This document shows positions 36,589 through 46,457 of a DNA stretch of 64,000 bases, piece by piece. The notes below the pieces were generated by a model. It worked only from the letters and a program-made list of their open reading frames with translations. It did not search any database and had not been told where the DNA came from. The stretch covers positions 1 through 64,000 of the forward strand of contig NZ_JBBMER010000009.1 of NCBI RefSeq assembly GCF_040096455.1. The letters are read 5' to 3'. A program made the translations under genes and the position numbers. The first letter of the stretch is position 1. Every line of letters starts with the position of its first letter. Source of the DNA: Lachnospira rogosae (GTDB lineage Bacteria; Bacillota; Clostridia; Lachnospirales; Lachnospiraceae).

Positions 36589-37614
36589 ATGGCAAAGAAA
36601 GATATTGATTGGTCTAATTTAGGATTTGGCTATGTAAAGACTGATAAGAGATTCGTAGCTAATTATAAGAATGGAGCATGGGATAATGGTGTTATCACAG
36701 ATGATGATAAAGTCGTTATCAGCGAATGTGCTGGTGTATTACAGTATTCACAGTCATGTTTTGAAGGTATGAAGGCATACACAACAGAGAATGGTCACAC
36801 AGTTATTTTCAGACCAGATATGAACGCAAGCAGAATGGCAGATTCTTGTAGAAGACTTGAAATGCCAGTATTCCCAGAAGATAAGTTCGTAGAAGCTATT
36901 GCTGAAACAGTAAGAGCTAATGAGGACTGGGTACCACCTTATGGTTCAGGTGCATCACTTTATATCCGTCCATATATGTTCGGAAGCAATCCAGTTATAG
37001 GTGTTAAGCCTGCTGATGAATATCAGTTCAGAGTATTTACAACACCTGTTGGACCATACTTCAAGGGCGGTGCTAAGCCACTTACAATCAAGGTTTCAGA
37101 TTTTGATAGAGCAGCACCACACGGAACAGGTCATATCAAGGCTGGTCTTAACTATGCAATGAGCCTTCACGCAATCGTAACAGCTCACGCAGAAGGATAT
37201 GCTGAGAATATGTATCTTGACCCAGCTACAAGAACTAAGGTTGAAGAGACAGGCGGAGCTAACTTCCTCTTTGTTACTAAGGACGGCAAGGTTGTAACAC
37301 CTAAGTCAGATAGTATCTTACCATCTATCACAAGACGTTCATTAGTACACGTTGCTAAGGAATACCTTGGACTTGAAGTTGAAGAAAGAGAAGTTCTCTT
37401 TGATGAAGTTAAGGACTTTGCTGAATGTGGTCTTTGCGGTACAGCAGCAGTTATCTCTCCTGTAGGAAAGATAGTTGATCACGGCAAGGAAATCTGCTTA
37501 CCAAGTGGTATGGACGAGATGGGACCAGTAACTAAGAAGTTATACGAAACACTCACAGGTATCCAGATGGGCAGAATCGAAGCTCCTAAGGGCTGGATTT
37601 ACACAGTAGACTAA
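36589..37614 (+). CDS. ilvE: Branched-chain amino acid aminotransferase
   Basis: This fold-type IV PLP enzyme transaminates Val, Leu and Ile with 2-oxoglutarate. The 341-residue protein has the N-terminal VLQYSQSCFEGMKAYTTENG motif, RPDMNASRMADSCRRLEMP, the PLP lysine in GTGHIKAGLNYAMS, the EETGGANFLFV segment and C-terminal GTAAVISPVG. It matches the long BCAT II form. It is monocistronic with its own terminator. Confidence 0.96.
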   Translation: MAKKDIDWSNLGFGYVKTDKRFVANYKNGAWDNGVITDDDKVVISECAGVLQYSQSCFEGMKAYTTENGHTVIFRPDMNASRMADSCRRLEMPVFPEDKFVEAIAETVRANEDWVPPYGSGASLYIRPYMFGSNPVIGVKPADEYQFRVFTTPVGPYFKGGAKPLTIKVSDFDRAAPHGTGHIKAGLNYAMSLHAIVTAHAEGYAENMYLDPATRTKVEETGGANFLFVTKDGKVVTPKSDSILPSITRRSLVHVAKEYLGLEVEEREVLFDEVKDFAECGLCGTAAVISPVGKIVDHGKEICLPSGMDEMGPVTKKLYETLTGIQMGRIEAPKGWIYTVD

Positions 37615-37698
37615 TATTGCTGATGGTTAACAGGCTGGTTAGAAGCTTAGATAACTGGTTTATAGATGTTTATTACAGCTGATAATGTAATTATTATA

Positions 37699-37738
37699 TT
37701 CGGTCAGAATGTTAAAAGTACGTTCTGACCGAATTTTT
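37699..37738 (+). terminator. Terminator after ilvE
   Basis: ATTCGGTCAGAATG pairs with CGTTCTGACCGAAT, followed by TTTTT. Confidence 0.9.
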
Positions 37739-37865
37739 GTGTGATAAATGTATGATTGGTGATGGGGTTAAAGGCATATTCTGCAGCTCTTTAATATAAG
37801 CTGTGCAGAATAGTTGTGCAATTAACACTTACACCATAAAATGAAAATATAGATGGAGTAAACAT

Positions 37866-39197
37866 ATGTTGTTTAGTAGTAAAGATTTAAGGAAGCTTAT
37901 AATTCCGCTCATGTTTGAACAGCTTCTTGCAGTGCTTGTTGGACTTGTTGACACACTTATGGTATCACAGTCAGGAGAAGCGGCAGTTGCAGGAGTTGCA
38001 CTTGTTGATAATATCAACAGGCTTATCATACAGGTTATGGCAGCACTTGCGACAGGTGGAGCTGTTGTCTGCAGTCAATATATAGGTAAAGGCAGGGATG
38101 ATGAATCAAGAAAGTCAGGAGCACAGCTTGAGACCGTTTTGTTAATATTTTCAGTTATAATGACAGCATTTTCAGTTTCATTTACAAGACCATTACTTAA
38201 GGTGATATTCGGAACTGTTGAAGATTCAGTTATGGATTGTGCTGTGTTATATTTTGTGATAACAGCCCTTTCATATCCTTTCCTTGGAATGTACAATGCA
38301 GGAGCTGCAATATTCAGGAGCGTAGGCAACAGTAAGGTAAGTATGAATATAAGCATACTTATGAATGTGATTAATGTAGCTGGAAATGCTTTGTTTGTAT
38401 TCGTATTTAAGTGGAGTGTAGCTGGTGTTGCACTGTCAACAGCGCTTAGCCGTGTTGCAGCTGGAATAGTTATGACAGTACTTGTATGCGGAAAGACTAA
38501 TCCGATAAGAATAGATCATATAAAATATTTTGTTCCAGACTGGATATATATAAAGAAGATTCTGACAATAGGAATTCCATCAGGCATAGAAAATGGTATG
38601 TTCCAGATAGGAAAGCTTATGGTTGTAAGTATGGTTGCAACATTTGGAACAGCATCTACAGCCGCTAATTCGGTTGGCTATACAGTTATCGATTTTGCAA
38701 ATATTCCGGCTTCATCTATGGGACTTGCACTTATCACAGTTGTTGGACAGTGCATAGGTGCCGGTGAGAAAGAACAGGCAAAAATGTATACTAAAAAAGT
38801 GCTTAAATATGCGTATTTCGGCGACTGGATATGTAATATTCCATTATTCTTCTTAGCACCATTTATTGCTTCGTGGTTTAACTTATCAGGTGAGGCAACA
38901 CAGATTACAGTAATGATTTTAAGATGCTTTAATGTGGTTTCATTATTTATATGGCCGCTTTCATTTACATTATCCAATCCATTAAGAGCGGCGGGAGATG
39001 TAAAATTCACAATGACAGCAAGTATTATCTCGATGTGGCTGTTCAGGGTCGGAAGCAGCTACGTCCTTGGCGTAATGCTTGGAATGGGAGTTCTTGGCGT
39101 ATGGATAGGAATGTTCATTGACTGGGCAGCAAGGTCAGTATGCTTTGTTGCAAGGTTTGTTAGTGGAAGATGGCTTAAGAGAGGGTCATTGGCATAA
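37866..39197 (+). CDS. MATE-family efflux transporter
   Basis: This 443-residue integral membrane protein has about 12 TM segments in two pseudo-repeats. The N-terminal MATE region reads IPLMFEQLLAVLVGLVDTLMVSQSGEAAVAGVALVDNI, and the second half begins near GIPSGIENGMFQIGKLMVVSMVATFGTASTAANSVGYTV. Such transporters export organic cations or drugs with Na+ or H+ antiport; the substrate is unknown. The ATG at 37866 has GGAG about 10 nt upstream. Confidence 0.93.
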   Translation: MLFSSKDLRKLIIPLMFEQLLAVLVGLVDTLMVSQSGEAAVAGVALVDNINRLIIQVMAALATGGAVVCSQYIGKGRDDESRKSGAQLETVLLIFSVIMTAFSVSFTRPLLKVIFGTVEDSVMDCAVLYFVITALSYPFLGMYNAGAAIFRSVGNSKVSMNISILMNVINVAGNALFVFVFKWSVAGVALSTALSRVAAGIVMTVLVCGKTNPIRIDHIKYFVPDWIYIKKILTIGIPSGIENGMFQIGKLMVVSMVATFGTASTAANSVGYTVIDFANIPASSMGLALITVVGQCIGAGEKEQAKMYTKKVLKYAYFGDWICNIPLFFLAPFIASWFNLSGEATQITVMILRCFNVVSLFIWPLSFTLSNPLRAAGDVKFTMTASIISMWLFRVGSSYVLGVMLGMGVLGVWIGMFIDWAARSVCFVARFVSGRWLKRGSLA

Positions 39198-39232
39198 TTA
39201 TGTAATTAATAGGCGTTTGCGAAACTCAGCAA

Positions 39233-39278
39233 AATTGATTGTTATTTGTACTGTGAACACAAGTAACCGCAATCACCT
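39233..39278. other. Hairpin downstream of the MATE gene
   Basis: TGATTG-TTATTTGT pairs with ACAAGTAA-CCG-CAATCA around a 9-nt loop. There is no T-run. It may stabilise the 3' end of the MATE transcript. Confidence 0.4.
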
Positions 39279-39293
39279 AATGTAATTAATAAA

Positions 39294-39393
39294 GAGAGGT
39301 ATTATCGGGCCTATGGTATGGGCTTTCTTGACTGGCCAGGTGTGCACGGAAGGAAAGTCCATTTGAGTGGTCTGGCAATGCCTTTTTGTTTTT
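39294..39393 (+). ncRNA. Small structured RNA candidate ending in a U-tract
   Basis: AGGTATT (39297-39303) pairs with AATGCCT (39377-39383), and the stem can extend into the following T-run. Inside, TGGGCTTTC (39319-39327) pairs with GAAAGTCCA (39353-39361). T5-G-T6 follows at 39383-39394. The CGGAAGGAA segment recalls the SRP RNA domain IV loop, but the flanking conserved bases do not match, so I do not call it SRP RNA. It could also be an elaborate terminator for the MATE gene. The rest of 39198-39607 is AT-rich with no gene seen. Confidence 0.4.
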
Positions 39394-39607
39394 TAAATAT
39401 TCTATTGCAATACATAGTGATATGTGGTATTCTATTTATATAGTATCTAATCTAAATATAATAATGTTTGATAGTAATATGTGGCAACCATATCGGAACT
39501 ATATATGAAATCTAATGGCAATTCGCCAATATAATTCCAATATTTAAAATTTTAGTGCGAATAACTGACTATGGTGGATAAATGATAACCAATGAAAAGG
39601 AGGTTTA

Positions 39608-40573
39608 ATGAAGTATCAGAGAGTAACCACACATCTTGCAGAAACAATGTCAAAGCTTGATGTAGATAAAGCAATGAGAGACGACTATGCTAAATGTATA
39701 TTGGCAGACCCGCAGATATTAGCCAATATAGTAAAAGTAATAGTGCCAGAATTCAGGGAATACAGCATAAAAGACATAATTCCCTGCATAGGAGAGACAA
39801 TAGTATCACTTACAGTTCCGGAAAAGCTGTGCATTAAAATTGAAAGTGATGGAACCGAAGACGTAGATATAAAAGATGGAAAAATTATTTACGACATAAG
39901 ATTTCCATTGTATTATAATAATAGAACAATTAAAATACTTGTAAATGTTGAGGCACAGAAAAGTATTTCATATACAAAGCTTGGTTATCATATCGAATCA
40001 AGAATGGTGTATTATATGGCAAGACTAGTGTCTTCACAGAAAAATGTAGAATTCATAAAATCAAACTATGATGACATCAAAGATGTATACAGCATATGGA
40101 TATGTATGGATACAGAAGCCGATGAAGACTCTATAATAGAATTAGGCTTGCAGCCAAGAGTAATCTATGGCAATACAAGCTGGCTTCCACAGCGAAGCAT
40201 AATGAATGGAGCGGTTATAAGAATAAGAAGCAGAGCAGATGTCGAAGAATCAAAAAATAGGCTTATAGCAATGCTAGAAGTATTATTTTCTGGCAGGGCA
40301 AGACAGGATAAGATGAACCAGTTAGAAGAATACGGACTTGAGATGACAACAGAATTAGAAGGGTGTGTGAATGATATGTGTAACATAAGTGATTTGCTGG
40401 TAGAAGAAAGCGAGGAACGCGGAGAAAGACGAGGAATGGAACGAGGGGAGAAACAGGCGCGTCTTGACAGCATAAGAACATTAATGAGAAAGTTGAATCA
40501 GACAGCAGAAGAGGCAATGGATACACTGGATATAGAGGAAAAAGATAGGGAGACGTATAGAAAGCTGCTATAA
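39608..40573 (+). CDS. Rpn/YhgA-like PD-(D/E)XK nuclease (transposase-related)
   Basis: The 321-residue protein belongs to the Rpn/PDDEXK_2 family of recombination-promoting nucleases, which often occur as multicopy genes without a flanking IS. The nuclease core is IIYDIRFPLYY...ILVNVEAQK (Asp at about 101, then Glu-Ala-Gln about 20 residues later). A helical C-terminal tail rich in E/R (EESEERGERRGMERGEKQ) is typical. No inverted repeats or target duplications were found around it. The ATG at 39608 has GGAGG 6 nt upstream. Confidence 0.85.
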   Translation: MKYQRVTTHLAETMSKLDVDKAMRDDYAKCILADPQILANIVKVIVPEFREYSIKDIIPCIGETIVSLTVPEKLCIKIESDGTEDVDIKDGKIIYDIRFPLYYNNRTIKILVNVEAQKSISYTKLGYHIESRMVYYMARLVSSQKNVEFIKSNYDDIKDVYSIWICMDTEADEDSIIELGLQPRVIYGNTSWLPQRSIMNGAVIRIRSRADVEESKNRLIAMLEVLFSGRARQDKMNQLEEYGLEMTTELEGCVNDMCNISDLLVEESEERGERRGMERGEKQARLDSIRTLMRKLNQTAEEAMDTLDIEEKDRETYRKLL

Positions 40574-40717
40574 ATGCAGAAATAAAGAATCTGGTATTAA
40601 TAAATTGTAATCTGGTAAAATAATGAATTAATTCTTGTTACATTAATTAGAGCATAGTCATAATAAATATAATAACGTCAGTAGTAGAAGGATATAAAGA
40701 AAAGTTGGCTGACAGAC

Positions 40718-40753
40718 AGTAAGAGGGTTGTTGCTGCGGCAGCCCTCTTACTA
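40718..40753. terminator. Convergent terminator hairpin
   Basis: AGTAAGAGGGTTG pairs with CAGCCCTCTTACT around a 9-nt loop (one G-U). It lies between the Rpn gene and the small minus-strand gene; no long T-run is present. Confidence 0.6.
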
Positions 40754-40765
40754 TGTTATTACGGA

Positions 40766-40948
40766 TTAAATACCATCTTCATCTTCAGCATCATAATCTC
40801 TGCCGTTAGGGAAAAGTAAGGAATCATCGGAAAGTTCTTTTTTCATTTCATCGTAATCCTCTTTGACGGCTTTATATGGGGAATCTAAATCTGTATCATA
40901 ACTCCAGCCAGCTTCCTCCATTTCATCTAACATCTCTTTTTTAGTCAT
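40766..40948 (-). CDS. Small acidic hypothetical protein
   Basis: This 60-residue, strongly acidic protein (MTKKEMLDEMEEAGWSYDTD...) is of unknown function. The start at 40948 is chosen because GGAGGTGA lies 8 nt upstream on the minus strand; the longer frame to 41047 has no ribosome binding site and a low-complexity N-terminus. Composition resembles small cytosolic acidic proteins of Clostridia; no motif or partner is visible. Confidence 0.65.
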   Translation of the reverse strand: MTKKEMLDEMEEAGWSYDTDLDSPYKAVKEDYDEMKKELSDDSLLFPNGRDYDAEDEDGI

Positions 40949-41200
40949 ATAAATTTCACCTCCGTTGTTTATAATTATAATTTTTATATTGGATATATTC
41001 AAGTTATACAATGTGATAATACTATTTGCTTGGTTATAAAAACGCACATAAAGTATATGTAGATAACTGCAAAAGAGCTTTTGAATTCAGTCGTACCGGT
41101 ATACAATTAAAATTTAAGAGGTTTTTCATACAATTTTCATTACTTTTGTACAAATTATCTAAAATAAAACTGTATATACCGCCGAAAATATAAAAAATAC

Positions 41201-41338
41201 CCAATGGGCATCTTGACCCACCAAGTTGGTTGTGCTAATATTAACTCAACTTTTGAGGTATTGGATAAAGGTTTAGTGCATAGTGACTAATATAGTGAAT
41301 GAAAGCTGTATTCTATATTACTATGTGCAAGCCTTTTT
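41201..41338 (+). promoter_or_regulatory. Riboswitch-like leader with terminator upstream of the pectate lyase
   Basis: CCAAT (41201-41205) pairs with ATTGG (41260-41264) and encloses small GGG/CCC, ACCAA/TTGGT and CTCAA/TTGAG hairpins, an aptamer-like arrangement. It is followed at 41270-41338 by a terminator hairpin (GTGCATAGT with ACTATGTGC, closing GG/CC) and TTTTT. The pectate lyase start is 49 nt further. I could not match it to a known riboswitch class. The remainder of 40949-41386 is AT-rich without a gene. Confidence 0.55.
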
Positions 41339-41386
41339 CGTATCTGATTAAAAGTGCGTATTAATGAAGAAGGAGGAATCCTAGTT

Positions 41387-44300
41387 ATGAGGATTAAAAA
41401 AGAAGTTAGGAAGATTGTCGCTTCTGTATTAGCTTTCTTAATGGTTGTAAGCCTTATTCCGGTTAATAGTCTTATGACAAAAGCTAATGCAGCTTCAAAA
41501 ACTACTTTTGAAGGTGGAAAGACAGTCGAAGACGGAACTTGGAAAGGATGGACCTGGAATGTATTTGGTAGCAGTACAGATGTGACAAAGGCATTTGCTA
41601 CAGATACAGGAAATGGAGGAGTTACATTAGAAGTAACAGGTGATAAAGGTAAGATTAATGGTTCAGCTAGTGATCAGGGATTAAATACATTCTTGTATGA
41701 ACTTGATAAATCTTATGATTTTACAATCACAGCACAGGCTAAGGTTGATACATTAGCAGCAAATGCTCAGGCAGCCTTTGGTTTAACAATTAGAGATAAT
41801 GTGGGAGCACATGGAAATACTGCAAAGTTAACAGCAGATAAGAATAATTTTGCATTTGTTGGTGGATATGGTAATCAGGCAGCAAGTGGACATGGTAATG
41901 CTGGATATAAGACAACAGCATTGGCACATACAAGATTAGGTGAATCACCAGAAGTAGGTGGAACATACGACCTTGCTATTCAGAAGGTTGGAGATAGTGT
42001 TAAACTTTATTTTAATGGTGAAGTTGCTGCAGAGTGTTCAGCAGATGATTTAATTACAGATAATGCAATGTATGTTGGATTATTTGCTGCAAGAAATGCT
42101 AAGGTTACATTTAATAATGTTAAGTTAGCTTACACACAGGACAGCTCATCAGTAAAGGTAACAACAAATGTTACAGCACCTAAGAAGACAACATACTGTG
42201 CTGGTAATACATATGAAGATGTTGATTTGACAGGCTTTAAGGCTACAGTATCAGTTGATGGAAAAGAAAGAGAAATCACAGCATCAGATTGTGTTGTTGA
42301 TATGAGCAATGACCCATTTGCAGAAGTTACAGATGCTGGAAAGCTTAATCTTTTATATCTTGGACAGACAATAGAAGTGCCAATAACAGTTATCAAAGAA
42401 GTAGTATCTGATATGTATATTGAATATATGCCAGTTAAGACAGATTATATGGTAACTGATACAGCTCTTGATTTTACAGGATTAGTAGGTAAAGTTGTAT
42501 ATAATAGTGGTAGAACCTTCGATTTAAAGACACTTATTGATAGTAATGATACTAATACAAAAGTAAGTGATGTTGATTTCACAACTGCTGGAAACAAAGA
42601 AGTAACAGTAAGCCATACATATGGTGATGTTACAAAGGAAGTTGTTATTCCTATAAGCGTATCAGATGCAACAGTTAAGAATATTACAATAACATCACCT
42701 AACACAACAAGATTTTATACAGACACAGAATATGATGCAGATGCTTATGTAGAAGGTCTTACAATAACAGCTGATTATTCAGATGGTTCAGCTAAGGTTA
42801 TTCAGGGTACAGATTCAGTTAAGGCTTATGTAAAGGCTAAGGCTGCTGAACTTGATACAACTAAGGCAGGCGAGTACACATATGTAGTAGAATACAATGG
42901 TGCTAAGGCTGAATATACACTTGAAGTTGTTAAACCTACAGTACATTCACTTAAAGTAGATGTATATCCAACAACTACTACATACGTTAAGGGTGCTGAC
43001 TTTAGTGCAGACGGACTTGAAGTAGTTGCTGTATATGATAGTGGACGAGAAGAGAAAGTCGCTGAATCAGATGTTAAGGTTGATTCATCAGCATACAAGA
43101 AAGATGAAACAGGAACATATGATATTAAGATTTCTGCAACAGTAGATGGAAAGGCGCTTGAAACAACAATTCAGGCAACAGTAAGAGATAAGAAAGAATT
43201 TAAGTTTGAAGATCTTACTTGGAATTCAATTATATTTGGTCAGTCTATCGACAAAAAGGCAATGACAATAAATACTGCTACTGAAGGTTCAGTTATAATT
43301 GAAGCACCAGAAGGAAAAGGTAAGTGTACAGATGATGGACAGGATGGTATAGCTTATTATTATACAAAGTTAGATGCTAAGAATGATAACTTTGATATAA
43401 CAGCTAACGTAACAGTTAATTACTTTATTACAAAGACAGCTCCTGATAATCAGGAAGGTTTTGGTATTATGGTAAGAGATTCTAACGGTACAGATGGTGA
43501 TTCATCAATCTACTACTCTAATTCAATTGCAGTTGGTGGATATTATGGACAGGTAAATGTATTCGGTAGATATGGTGTTACAGATGGAGATGCATCTAAT
43601 AGACATAATATTACAAGATTTAGCAAGATTGGTAAATCGTTAAAGTATCAGATTACAGAAGATAAACCACAGACATATGAATTAAGATTAAAGAAAGACA
43701 ATTCAGGTATATATGCCTGGATGAAGGATATAGCAACAGGCAAATATGTAGAAGGTTCAAGTGTTACAAGTGAAGTAACGGGTGAGACTAATCCAGGTGG
43801 TGAGTTAGAGAATATCTTCTATTACTTACCAGCAGATACATTCTCAACAATAGATGAAAATAATATGTATCTTGGTTTCTTTGCAGCAAGAGGTGCTAAG
43901 ATTACAGTTGATACATCATCAGTTGTACTTAATGTAACAGACAGAGCAGCAGATGCTCCACAGACATTTGACAAGCCAGCAGCTACAAAACCAGGTGTAT
44001 CACAGACAACACTTAGTCAGACTTCATCAGAAAGCTATACATATGGTGTATCTGTTAATACTAAGGGACTTCTTACAATTAAGCAGAATGGCAAGACAAT
44101 TGAAAGCCAGAAGTTAGTAGAAAAAGGAACATATACATTTGATACAACATTAATTGTTGGTGATAACAGATTTCAGGCATACTTTGAACCAGATGCAACA
44201 CAGAATATAACATCATCAGCTCCAGTTGTAATGAATGCAACAGTTAACCGTAGAATAATTGCTCCAGTTAAGGAAGCTATATATTGTTCTCCAACAGGTA

Positions 44301-46420
44301 CTTCATCAGCAGCAGGTACTAAGGAAGATCCATTAGATGTTCAGACAGCATTAACATATTGTCAGGCTGGTCAGGCTGTATATGCACTTGGTGGTACATA
44401 CAATCTTAAGAAGACTACAGGTGTATGGCATGGCAATGATGGTACTGGTGAAGATGGAATGAAATATTTTATGGCAGCACCAGATAATACAGAAGATGTA
44501 GTATTTGATTTTGGCGGAAGCTTTGTAGATAGTAAGTTCGTATCTAATACATTTGATTTATCAGGTGATTACTGGTATGTAAGTGGTATGAAGTTCGGCA
44601 ATGGCGGCGGTGTTAGACTTGGTGGCAGCCACAACATTGTAGAGAATTGTGATTTCTATGGTCACTCTAATTCAGGACTTTCAGTATCAAGAACTGATGG
44701 TTCTAATAATAAGGCAGATTGGCCTTCATACAACCAGATAATTAATTGTAACGCATATAATAATAGTGATAAGTCACAGAACAATGCAGATGGTTTCGCT
44801 GCTAAGCTTACTTGTGGTGAAGGCAATGTATTTAAGGGTTGTATAGCAGCATACAACGCTGATGATGGATGGGATCTCTTCTCTAAGGGCGCAACAGGAG
44901 CAATTGGAGCAGTAGAAATCTATGACAGCGTATGCTACGGTAATGGTATGTTATATTACAATGGTGCATTACATGACTCAAAGGGTGATGGTAATGGATT
45001 TAAGATGGGTGGTTCTGGTATAGCAGTTAATCACAAGATATATAACAGCTACTCATTTGGTAATACAGCTAATGGATTTACTAACAACTCAGATCCTATG
45101 GGAACTTATGTTAACTTAGTAGGTTATAATAATGGTGGTTCTAACTTAGAATTACATGTATATACAGGTGATGAACCTCAGTTTACAGTAGAGAATGTTA
45201 AGTCTTACTCAGATGATACATACAAGGAAATTGTAGATGCAGAAGGTAAGGCATTACTTAATAAGACAGATAAGGAAGCAAAGGAAGATGTAATCAGCCG
45301 TTACTATTCACTCGAAAGTTTCTTTATTAACAAGAATGGCGAGTCAGTTAATAGTGAAGGTGCAAAGCTTACAGCAGAAGATTTCAAGAACCTTAGCAAT
45401 TTCAAGGATATCGTTAATGGTGGCATTGAAGCAATGCCAGAAGAAAAGGATGGCAAAGTCATCTTAGGTGATTTCCTCCAGTTCGTAGAGGGTAGACCAG
45501 AAGAGCATGTATGGGGTGAGTGGACAGTTAAGACAGCACCAACATGTACAGAAAAGGGTGTTGAACACAGATTATGTACTAAGTGTGATGCTGAACAGAC
45601 AAGGGAAATAGATGCTTTAGGACATGATTTCAGCGATGAATTTACAGTTGATAAAGCACCTACAGTATTAGAAGAAGGTTCTAAGTCTCGTCATTGTAAA
45701 CACGAAGGCTGTGCTGAGAAGGTAGATGTTACTTCAATTGCCAAGCTTACACCAGATACAGTTGCTTCAGGTGATATGAAAGACATCGTAAGTGTTGTAG
45801 TAGATACTGATGACATAGAGTTTACAGAAGCAGAAAAAGAGGCAATTGCTAATGGTGCTGATGTAAAGATTGAAGTTGATGTTAAGAATATTGCTGACAG
45901 CGTAACTGCTAAAGATAAGAATGCAGTAGAAGGTATTATATCTGGTAATTATGTAGTTGGTTCATATTTCGATATAAGCATTATATTATCAGTTGGTAAC
46001 GATAAGAGAACAATAACATCTACAGATAAGAAGATTGAATTTACAATTGCTCTTCCAGAAAATCTTATTAATACAGATTCTACAGTAACAAGAACTTATA
46101 AGATTGTGAGAGTACACGATGGTGAAACAACTATCCTTGATACAGCATTTGATGCAGCAACAGGTAAACTTACATTTAAGTCAGATAAGTTCTCAACATA
46201 TGCAATCATCTATAGTGATGCTAAGACTGAAGGCTCTGGAGAGGTTATAGATAATCCATCTACAAGTGAGCCAGCAGCTGGTAATCCAGAAACAGGTGAG
46301 AGCACAGCAACAGGTGATACAACTAACTCAGTAGTATATGTAATCTTAATGATTATGAGTGTTATGGCACTTGCAGGTGTATTCTTCTATGAGAAGAAGA
46401 GAAAAGGATTATCAAGATAA
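41387..46420 (+). CDS. Cell-surface pectate lyase, PL9 family, multidomain
   Basis: This 1,677-residue secreted enzyme cleaves polygalacturonate by beta-elimination. A signal peptide (about 1-35, ending KANAAS) is followed by a concanavalin-like domain (about 40-240), Ig-like Big domains (about 265-590), a second concanavalin-like domain (about 600-860) and the PL9 parallel beta-helix (about 960-1310). The helix shows the Ca-binding Asp set spaced as known for Pel9A: Asp1135, Asp1159, Asp1160, Asp1163, plus a catalytic Lys candidate at 1206 in GNGFKMGG. A Cys-rich HVWGEWTVKTAPTCTEKG module (about 1373) follows. The end is a surface anchor: TG-rich linker (GNPETGESTATGDTTNS), TM helix and KKRKG tail. 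The start at 41387 has AGGAGG upstream; the GTG at 41354 does not. Confidence 0.92.
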   Translation: MRIKKEVRKIVASVLAFLMVVSLIPVNSLMTKANAASKTTFEGGKTVEDGTWKGWTWNVFGSSTDVTKAFATDTGNGGVTLEVTGDKGKINGSASDQGLNTFLYELDKSYDFTITAQAKVDTLAANAQAAFGLTIRDNVGAHGNTAKLTADKNNFAFVGGYGNQAASGHGNAGYKTTALAHTRLGESPEVGGTYDLAIQKVGDSVKLYFNGEVAAECSADDLITDNAMYVGLFAARNAKVTFNNVKLAYTQDSSSVKVTTNVTAPKKTTYCAGNTYEDVDLTGFKATVSVDGKEREITASDCVVDMSNDPFAEVTDAGKLNLLYLGQTIEVPITVIKEVVSDMYIEYMPVKTDYMVTDTALDFTGLVGKVVYNSGRTFDLKTLIDSNDTNTKVSDVDFTTAGNKEVTVSHTYGDVTKEVVIPISVSDATVKNITITSPNTTRFYTDTEYDADAYVEGLTITADYSDGSAKVIQGTDSVKAYVKAKAAELDTTKAGEYTYVVEYNGAKAEYTLEVVKPTVHSLKVDVYPTTTTYVKGADFSADGLEVVAVYDSGREEKVAESDVKVDSSAYKKDETGTYDIKISATVDGKALETTIQATVRDKKEFKFEDLTWNSIIFGQSIDKKAMTINTATEGSVIIEAPEGKGKCTDDGQDGIAYYYTKLDAKNDNFDITANVTVNYFITKTAPDNQEGFGIMVRDSNGTDGDSSIYYSNSIAVGGYYGQVNVFGRYGVTDGDASNRHNITRFSKIGKSLKYQITEDKPQTYELRLKKDNSGIYAWMKDIATGKYVEGSSVTSEVTGETNPGGELENIFYYLPADTFSTIDENNMYLGFFAARGAKITVDTSSVVLNVTDRAADAPQTFDKPAATKPGVSQTTLSQTSSESYTYGVSVNTKGLLTIKQNGKTIESQKLVEKGTYTFDTTLIVGDNRFQAYFEPDATQNITSSAPVVMNATVNRRIIAPVKEAIYCSPTGTSSAAGTKEDPLDVQTALTYCQAGQAVYALGGTYNLKKTTGVWHGNDGTGEDGMKYFMAAPDNTEDVVFDFGGSFVDSKFVSNTFDLSGDYWYVSGMKFGNGGGVRLGGSHNIVENCDFYGHSNSGLSVSRTDGSNNKADWPSYNQIINCNAYNNSDKSQNNADGFAAKLTCGEGNVFKGCIAAYNADDGWDLFSKGATGAIGAVEIYDSVCYGNGMLYYNGALHDSKGDGNGFKMGGSGIAVNHKIYNSYSFGNTANGFTNNSDPMGTYVNLVGYNNGGSNLELHVYTGDEPQFTVENVKSYSDDTYKEIVDAEGKALLNKTDKEAKEDVISRYYSLESFFINKNGESVNSEGAKLTAEDFKNLSNFKDIVNGGIEAMPEEKDGKVILGDFLQFVEGRPEEHVWGEWTVKTAPTCTEKGVEHRLCTKCDAEQTREIDALGHDFSDEFTVDKAPTVLEEGSKSRHCKHEGCAEKVDVTSIAKLTPDTVASGDMKDIVSVVVDTDDIEFTEAEKEAIANGADVKIEVDVKNIADSVTAKDKNAVEGIISGNYVVGSYFDISIILSVGNDKRTITSTDKKIEFTIALPENLINTDSTVTRTYKIVRVHDGETTILDTAFDAATGKLTFKSDKFSTYAIIYSDAKTEGSGEVIDNPSTSEPAAGNPETGESTATGDTTNSVVYVILMIMSVMALAGVFFYEKKRKGLSR

Positions 46421-46457
46421 TTAAAAAGTTTATCCGGTTAACCTAATATATAGTAAC

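Noticed and set aside
39294..39393. SRP RNA or RNase P RNA
   Set aside because: Only the short CGGAAGGAA or GAAAGTCC segments match; the conserved flanking bases of both RNAs are missing.
39608..40573. Complete insertion sequence around the Rpn gene
   Set aside because: No terminal inverted repeats or target-site duplications could be found.
41354..41386. GTG start of the pectate lyase reading frame
   Set aside because: The AGGAGG and signal peptide fit the ATG at 41387; the GTG lies before the ribosome binding site.
42130..43098. Antisense reading frames in the pectate lyase gene
   Set aside because: Ser/Thr/Val-rich mirror frames of the real gene; no start signals or family features.
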